NCBI GenBank assembly: GCA_963971425.1
Contig: OZ020515.1
Coordinates: 5,200,678 to 5,264,677 of the forward strand
Source: Bryoerythrophyllum caledonicum
Lineage: Eukaryota; Streptophyta; Bryopsida; Pottiales; Pottiaceae
Length of the DNA stretch: 64,000 nt
Direction: 5' to 3'
Part shown: in pieces, positions 59,486 to 64,000 of the stretch
Layout of the letters: the number at the start of each line of letters is the position of its first letter
Numbering within the stretch: the stretch's first letter is position 1
Notes under the pieces: generated by a model
The model's database searches: none
What the model was told of the DNA's origin: nothing
Seen by the model: only the letters and a program-made list of their open reading frames with translations
Translations under genes and position numbers: made by a program

Positions 59486-60116
59486 CGGCCTCACATCCAC
59501 GTGCACTTTTTAACTACACTTCCTTTTAACTTTTAATTATTTTTTCTTAATTATATATATATATTTTTTTTTTTTTTGACAACTAAGACCGTAGCCTACC
59601 CTCAAGCAGGTAGGGAACGCAAGCCACCTTATCCAGACTACACCTTGATGACAAGCTCCGGCTTCGCAAACCCAAAAGGTCTCATCTGGATTGGGCATAC
59701 GAGACTGTCACGTTGTGTAGGGCTGACCAAGTAATGGGCGAGACACTACGCCCTGCCTCGGCGGCCAGGACTCCTTGTTCTCAGTTCAGCCCACTCTTGG
59801 CATTACCTACTACAAGCAACCTATCAGACTGACCTAAATTGTTCACATATATCCATTCAAGGTTAAGATGTATCTTCCGCAATCCAGCTTCCTGCGCACT
59901 TAGTATACCACCGGCCTATTTGATCACAAGGGTTTCTATTCTAACAAAAGTTAGTTAGGAATAAAACCTGGGCAGTGCTCCTTCCAACACGACCCCAACA
60001 TGCACCTGTACGTCACCTACATGTGAGCCACACGTCAATGTTCTACGAGATAGATAAATCACCTTCCAAGCAATCCTAAAGCCAATAGAGTTAGACTCCC
60101 GGCAGACGCACCATTA
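59486..60116 (-). other. Leader between 5' LTR and gag
   Basis: The stretch has a T-run (on plus) at about 59562-59578 and otherwise unremarkable sequence. It contains the primer-binding region at its right end. No ORF is supportable. Confidence 0.6.
60052..60112 (-). promoter_or_regulatory. Primer-binding site, tRNA-Gly(UCC)-like, extended
   Basis: Four bases inside the 5' LTR the minus strand reads TGGTGCGTCTGCCGGGAG, the complement of a tRNA 3' end with CCA. From memory this fits plant tRNA-Gly(UCC). Further in, plus-strand CCTTCCAAGCAAT matches the anticodon stem-loop and part of the variable region of the same tRNA, with non-matching sequence between. Pairing beyond the acceptor end would be unusual but is known in some retroelements. 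The tRNA identity is my recollection and was not searched. Confidence 0.6.
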
Positions 60117-61761
60117 TGTGAACCAAAATTAACCCTATCTAATTTCATCCAACCTAAATTGCATGGATGAAACCCTAAACCTAAAGGATGAAACCCTAAA
60201 ACCTAATGGATGATATCATAACACCTAATGGATGAAACCCTAAAACCTAATGGATGAAACCCTAAAACCTAATGGATGATCCCTAAAACCTAATGGATGA
60301 ATTTCATTTGATGAGGTTAAGGTTAAAGACTTTAACCATACAAGGTAAAGTATAAGTAACTTGATATAGAAGTAAATAAATAAACAATGAAACTCAAGGG
60401 TAGAAGTAAGAAGTCAAAAATACACGATGAACATTCAAGGAGAATAAAAATGCATGAAAAAACGTGCTCCGATCAAGGCAGCACACCCCTTGTTGCTAGA
60501 ATCCCTATAACTTTGTCGTCGGTGATTGGATGTAAGCGAGCTTAGAGTCCCTGGAACCCTGACTTAAAGATCTACAAGCGTGCCAATTTTCAGCTCCAGA
60601 ATCGTTGTCGTTCGCTCGCACAGGTCCGTCGAAGTTGGTGAACCGAATCAGGCCGACAGTAGCACCCCGGACACCAAAACCGCTGTAACTCTGTCTTCTA
60701 TGCTTGGATTTGAGCGTGCTGGATGTCCACAAAAAGCCAACTTCAAGGGCTACATCTCCTGAAAAAATAGACTCCAAAGTCGTCGTGGTCCGCCGGCAAT
60801 GGCCCTCCAAAGTCGATGCTCTAATTCTGCCAAGGCAGCAGACCTCTTTCTACAAATTATCCTATAACTCCTTTGTCACTGCTCCAAATGGAGCGTGCTT
60901 AGTATCTCTCCAAAACTAACAATAAGATCTAACTACTGCTAAAATATCAAGTCCTAACTCTAAGTATCCATTTAGCTAAATAAGATTATTCGCAGCCTAA
61001 AAAATAAGAGGGAAATAATAAGAAGTTTTGGCATAGCTTCGCCCAAGGCAAAAAGAGAGAGAGGGAGAGTGGCCACCCATGCCTCTTATCCAAGTGGGAG
61101 GGGGCCCAAGGGTGGCGGCCACATCCCTATCCTTGAATCTAACAATCCCTAATCAAGATCAAGGGCCCACGATCACCTAAGCCCTAAACTCGATTTTAGG
61201 GCTGAACATGCCTATATCTACCAAACTAATAGGATTTGAGCAAAACTAACACCACCAATGTGTTCAAAACACACTTTAACCCGAAGATTGATTATTCACA
61301 AGTCCAAATCCGAGTTCTAGATCATTAAAAACCAAGTAGTTTACTTTAAGCGTTAAATCTACTTGCTACTAGTTTTTTTTTTTTTTTTTTTCTTATCTTC
61401 TATTTTTTCTCTTTTCACAATAACATAAGTGCCATACAATTGAGGTTCTAATATAACTTTTCCACTAACTGAATTAAATACTAAACTACTAACTTGAATT
61501 ACCTAGAACAAAATACTAATTCTAATTCACTAATGGGTTTCTATGTCTCTTTTGCTTTTCACAAGTCTAATTTCCTATTAATAACTCTAATTTTGCCCTC
61601 CACACTAATTTAAGGCTACGTGGAGTCCAGTTAACTAACCTTTACTAATAACACACTAGAAGGCGCTACTAACTACTAATCTAACTACTAATTGAAATAA
61701 ACAAGACAGTTCTCCACTAACTAATCACTAACTAATATTGTGACGCTTTTGAGCGCTCACA
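60117..61761 (-). repeat. 5' LTR of the Gypsy element
   Basis: 1,645 bp, 23 bp longer than the 3' LTR through one more minisatellite unit near 60240-60300. It should hold the element's promoter on the minus strand. The long T tract (about 61374-61391) and the 22-23-bp AACCCTAAAACC units are shared with the other LTR. Confidence 0.95.
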
Positions 61762-61766
61762 CCTCC
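61762..61766. repeat. Target-site duplication CCTCC, right
   Basis: Exact copy of 50591-50595. Confidence 0.95.
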
Positions 61767-61920
61767 TAATAACGCAGGCGTTCTCGCGGCTCCGCGACAA
61801 TAAGCACAGCGGGCGAGATTCTGTGATACGCTTCATCGCAATGGTCCACGCTCGCACTATCGTGGATATGGCAAGGAGTCACCCAGAGGACTTCGTTCGA
61901 CAGTGGTGTGCTGCCGATTA
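61762..61920 (+). pseudogene. 3' part of the exon split by the retrotransposon
   Basis: Removing the element and one CCTCC copy keeps the frame open from 50441 through 50595 into 61767 and on to TAG at 61918-61920. The downstream residues include ITQAFSRLRDNKHSGRDSV and VDMARSHPEDFVRQWCAAD. That the frame runs through both sides for about 100 codons, with good GC content, is the evidence that a coding exon was hit. It is probably the last exon. No family is recognised. Confidence 0.6.
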
Positions 61921-61929
61921 GGGTACCTA

Positions 61930-64000
61930 CGAACATTGGGATACCCTGGACGAGTGTGAGCCGCAAAACCGGCCCACGAGGTTGAATGGACCGCGCATCG
62001 CGTCCATAAGGGTTAACTAGTAGTGAAAATGGGTTATCCCATTGGTTAGTTCTTGGTTTTCGATTGGATTGACCAATTAAGCCTTCCGTGCACTAATTCA
62101 TCAGTGGGAGCCACATTGTGGTAACCGGAAGTTTTAGGAAGATAACCAAAAAATAAAGAAAAAATTAAAAGAATAGAAGAAAACAAAAAGAAAAAAAATA
62201 AGAAAAGATGGAGAAAACCAAAACAATAGGAAGGAGGGAAAAATGGTGAGAAGGAGGAAAGAAGGAAGAAGGAAAAAATCAAAGAGCCTCAAAGAAAAGG
62301 GAAGAGGAAAAAATAGTTTAAGGGACCCAAAGGCTTGGGGAAAAAACCCTCACCATCATTTGGCAAATTAGCCATAACCCAAAACAAGGGGAATTCAATC
62401 TAGGCTAATTAGGTAGTATTTGCATCGTTGAAATTAGTTTAGAGGCTCACTTATTGAGATCATGCACACACATGTGGCATGGAGTCAAAGTTTAGATTTA
62501 GATATTCCTTGGTTAGTGGGACACCCACTTGTGTTAAATGCAAGGGTGGCTAGTGATTTTTTAGTTTTTTAGTTACTATTGTTTAGTGTGACCATTAATG
62601 TGCCCACCCAAAATTGGCGGCTGTGAACGACGAAGGGAACGACCTTGGGAACAAGAAGGGAGCAAGGGCTTTGGGGTTACCCCCTTGGAGGTCGTTCATT
62701 CGAACGGGGGAAGTTAGGAAATTGGTAGAGAGAGAGCTAGGAAATGAAGGTTGTGTGAGAGTTAGGAACCGAGAGGTGTGTGGAGAGAGAGAAGAGGTAG
62801 GCCTCGGTGTTTCCCCTCGTGTGGGCTAGAGTTTTGAATCAATGATCACGAAAATTTGAGCGTAGATAGATCAGAGCGTCGGCTTCCCAACGAGCCCAAG
62901 AGCGTGCGATTTGGAGCTGTGACGACAAAGATACGAGCCGTGGAGCGAGGGCGACCAGCTGGAAGATCGGCGGCGGATCTCACACGGACTCGGTAATTCC
63001 CTTCTCAGTCACGGAGTATTGCTCCAATCGAGTTCAGATTTTAGGTGTAGATAGATCAGAGCGTCGGCTTTCCAACAAGCCCAAGAGCGTGCGATTTGGA
63101 GCTGTGACGACAAAGATACAAGCCGTGGAGCGAGGGCGACCAGCTGGAAGATCGGCGGCGGATCTCACACGGACTCGGTATTTTCCTTCTCAGTCACGGA
63201 GTATTGCTCCAATCGAGTTCAGATTTTAGATGTAGATAGATCGAAGCGTTGGCTTTCCAACAAGCCCAAGAGCGTGCGGTTTGGAGCTGCGAAGACGAAG
63301 ATACAAGCCGCGGAGCAAGGGCAACCAGCGGATCTCAAACGGCCTCGGTTTTTTCCTTGTCAGTCACGGAGTTTTGCTCCAATCGAGTTGAGCTTTAAGG
63401 TGTAGATAGATTAGAGCGTTGGCTTTCCAACAAGATCAAGAACGTGCGATTTGGGACTGCGACGACGAAGATACAAGCCGTGGAGCGAGGGCGACCAGCT
63501 GGAAGATCGGCGGCGGATCCCATAGGTCCTCGGTCTTTCCCTCGTCAGTCACGGAGTATTGCTCCAATCAAGTTGATTTTTCGGGTGGAGAGAGATCAGA
63601 GCGTTGGCTTTTCAACAAGCCCAAGAGCGTGCGGTTTGGAGCTGCGAAGACGAAGATACGAGCCGCGGAGCAAGGACGACCAGCTGGAGCAACCGGCGGC
63701 GGATCCCACGCGGCCTCGGTTTTTCCCTCGTCAGTCACGGAGTTCTAGTTGTATTAAGCTAAGAGTTTAGGAATAGATAGATTAGAAAGTTGGCTTTCCA
63801 ACAAGATCAAGAACGTGCGGATCGGAGTTGTGACGACGAAGATATCAGCTGCAGAGTGAAGAGCACCAAGAAGAGGAAGACGACCACAATCACAAGAACG
63901 AACACAAACACGGCAGAGGGTGAATTGAGCGGGATCAGGGAGCCTTCTTCCTTTCCCAATTGATTCATTATTCTCTTGATTGCATGTGGAGAAGGAACCC
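61930..64000 (+). repeat. Long repeat, copy C (diverged), cut by window end
   Basis: It is colinear with copy B read backwards: GTGAGCCGCAAAA near 61950, GTGAAAATGGGTTATCCCAT near 62023, CCACTTGTGTTAAATGCAAG near 62527, CACCCAAAATTGGCGGCTGT near 62605, then ACGAAGGGAACGACCTTGG and the tandem units. Identity to A and B is visibly lower, roughly 80% by eye. A purine-rich tract (about 62150-62340) replaces the pyrimidine-rich one of copy B. It begins directly after the stop codon at 61920. The ORFs at 62614-62829, 63419-63748 and 63444-63770 are products of the repeat. Confidence 0.8.
62879..63860 (+). repeat. ~185-bp tandem array, about six units, in copy C
   Basis: Units start at about 62879, 63065, 63249, 63419, 63605 and 63790 with GGCTT(T/C)CCAACAAG-type sequence; one is ~15 bp shorter. 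This is the longest of the three arrays in the window. Confidence 0.9.

Larger units (their letters stand above)
50596..61761 (-). mobile_element. Ty3/Gypsy LTR retrotransposon, 11,166 bp
   Basis: LTRs begin TGTGAACC and end GCTCACA as read on plus, are nearly identical, and are flanked by CCTCC. Internal genes read leftward: gag (59481-58222), zinc knuckles (58203-57376), protease-RT-RNase H-integrase (57306-53389) and an extra ORF (53047-52388). The order RT-RH-IN places it in Ty3/Gypsy. Gag through integrase is one continuous reading frame of about 2,030 codons with three in-frame stops (58222, 57376, 53848). I see no chromodomain after the integrase. It sits in an exon of the gene beginning at 48394. 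Confidence 0.95.

Noticed and set aside
60060..60115. A tRNA-Gly gene
   Set aside because: Only the anticodon arm and 3' end resemble a tRNA, and CCA is encoded next to an LTR. It is a primer-binding region.
62614..63770. Genes in copy C
   Set aside because: They follow the tandem unit and repeat the same peptide; the frames are by-products.

Overview
The window looks like repeat-rich nuclear DNA of a land plant. The signs are spliced genes with GT-AG introns, CT-rich leaders followed by AGGGTTT-type boxes, a plant Ty3/Gypsy element, a MULE-type miniature element, and protein families (a DNxxGDNKN/GHTHEDID transposase-like protein and a GQHS-motif protein) that I associate mainly with bryophytes, lycophytes and ferns. 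A non-seed plant is the best guess, from pattern recognition only. I see no rRNA, tRNA or ordinary housekeeping gene. Nearly everything is mobile or derived from mobile DNA.

Layout. Bases 1-1529 and 39035-40851 are near-identical inverted copies of one repeat, called here A (+) and B (-). B continues to about 42.3 kb. A third, diverged copy C (+) occupies about 61.93-64.0 kb. Between A and B lie a small orphan ORF (2930-3361), a PIF1/Helitron-type helicase remnant (4.7-5.1 kb), a broken SWIM-domain transposase-like gene (6.2-8.8 kb, minus), a 279-bp MULE-type MITE with a perfect 9-bp target duplication (10360-10638), a heptad minisatellite (11.9-12.3 kb), the large element described next, and four ~95-bp fold-back palindromes in a tandem duplication (37.0-38.3 kb).

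The centrepiece is a ~21.4-kb element at 14408-35771. It has 31-bp terminal inverted repeats (28/31 matching), subterminal repeats with the core TTGAGACT, and a possible 4-bp duplication TTTG. It carries two outward-reading gene blocks. Leftward (18110-15292) is a transposase-like gene with a helix-turn-helix-like segment and a DDE-like set of acidic residues. Rightward is a spliced ~1,420-codon gene with a ParB/DGQHR-like GQHS motif, a SUMO-interaction-type motif and a coiled coil (28267-33122), then an FCP/HAD phosphatase-like gene (33218-34189), then a Ser/Pro-rich ORF (34552-35316). Nineteen copies of a quasi-palindrome, core TATCCTCGANTCGAGGATA, lie only inside this element: seven upstream of the leftward gene, four in the leader intron of the rightward gene, three in its later introns, one in an exon, and four elsewhere. 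I infer an element-wide binding-site system, and the GQHS protein is the first candidate reader.

The right third holds a gene of unknown function (about 48.4-50.6 kb). An 11,166-bp Ty3/Gypsy retrotransposon (50596-61761, minus strand, CCTCC target duplication) has inserted into one of its exons, and the open frame resumes at 61762 and runs to a stop at 61920. The two LTRs are almost identical, so the insertion is recent, yet its single gag-pol frame has three in-frame stops. It also carries an extra ORF after pol and a primer-binding region resembling a longer stretch of tRNA-Gly(UCC).

Many genes here are broken by stops that are one transition away from sense codons (several CAG to TAG), or by one-base changes in short homopolymers. 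The first class fits deamination of methylated, silenced DNA. The second could be decay or assembly error.
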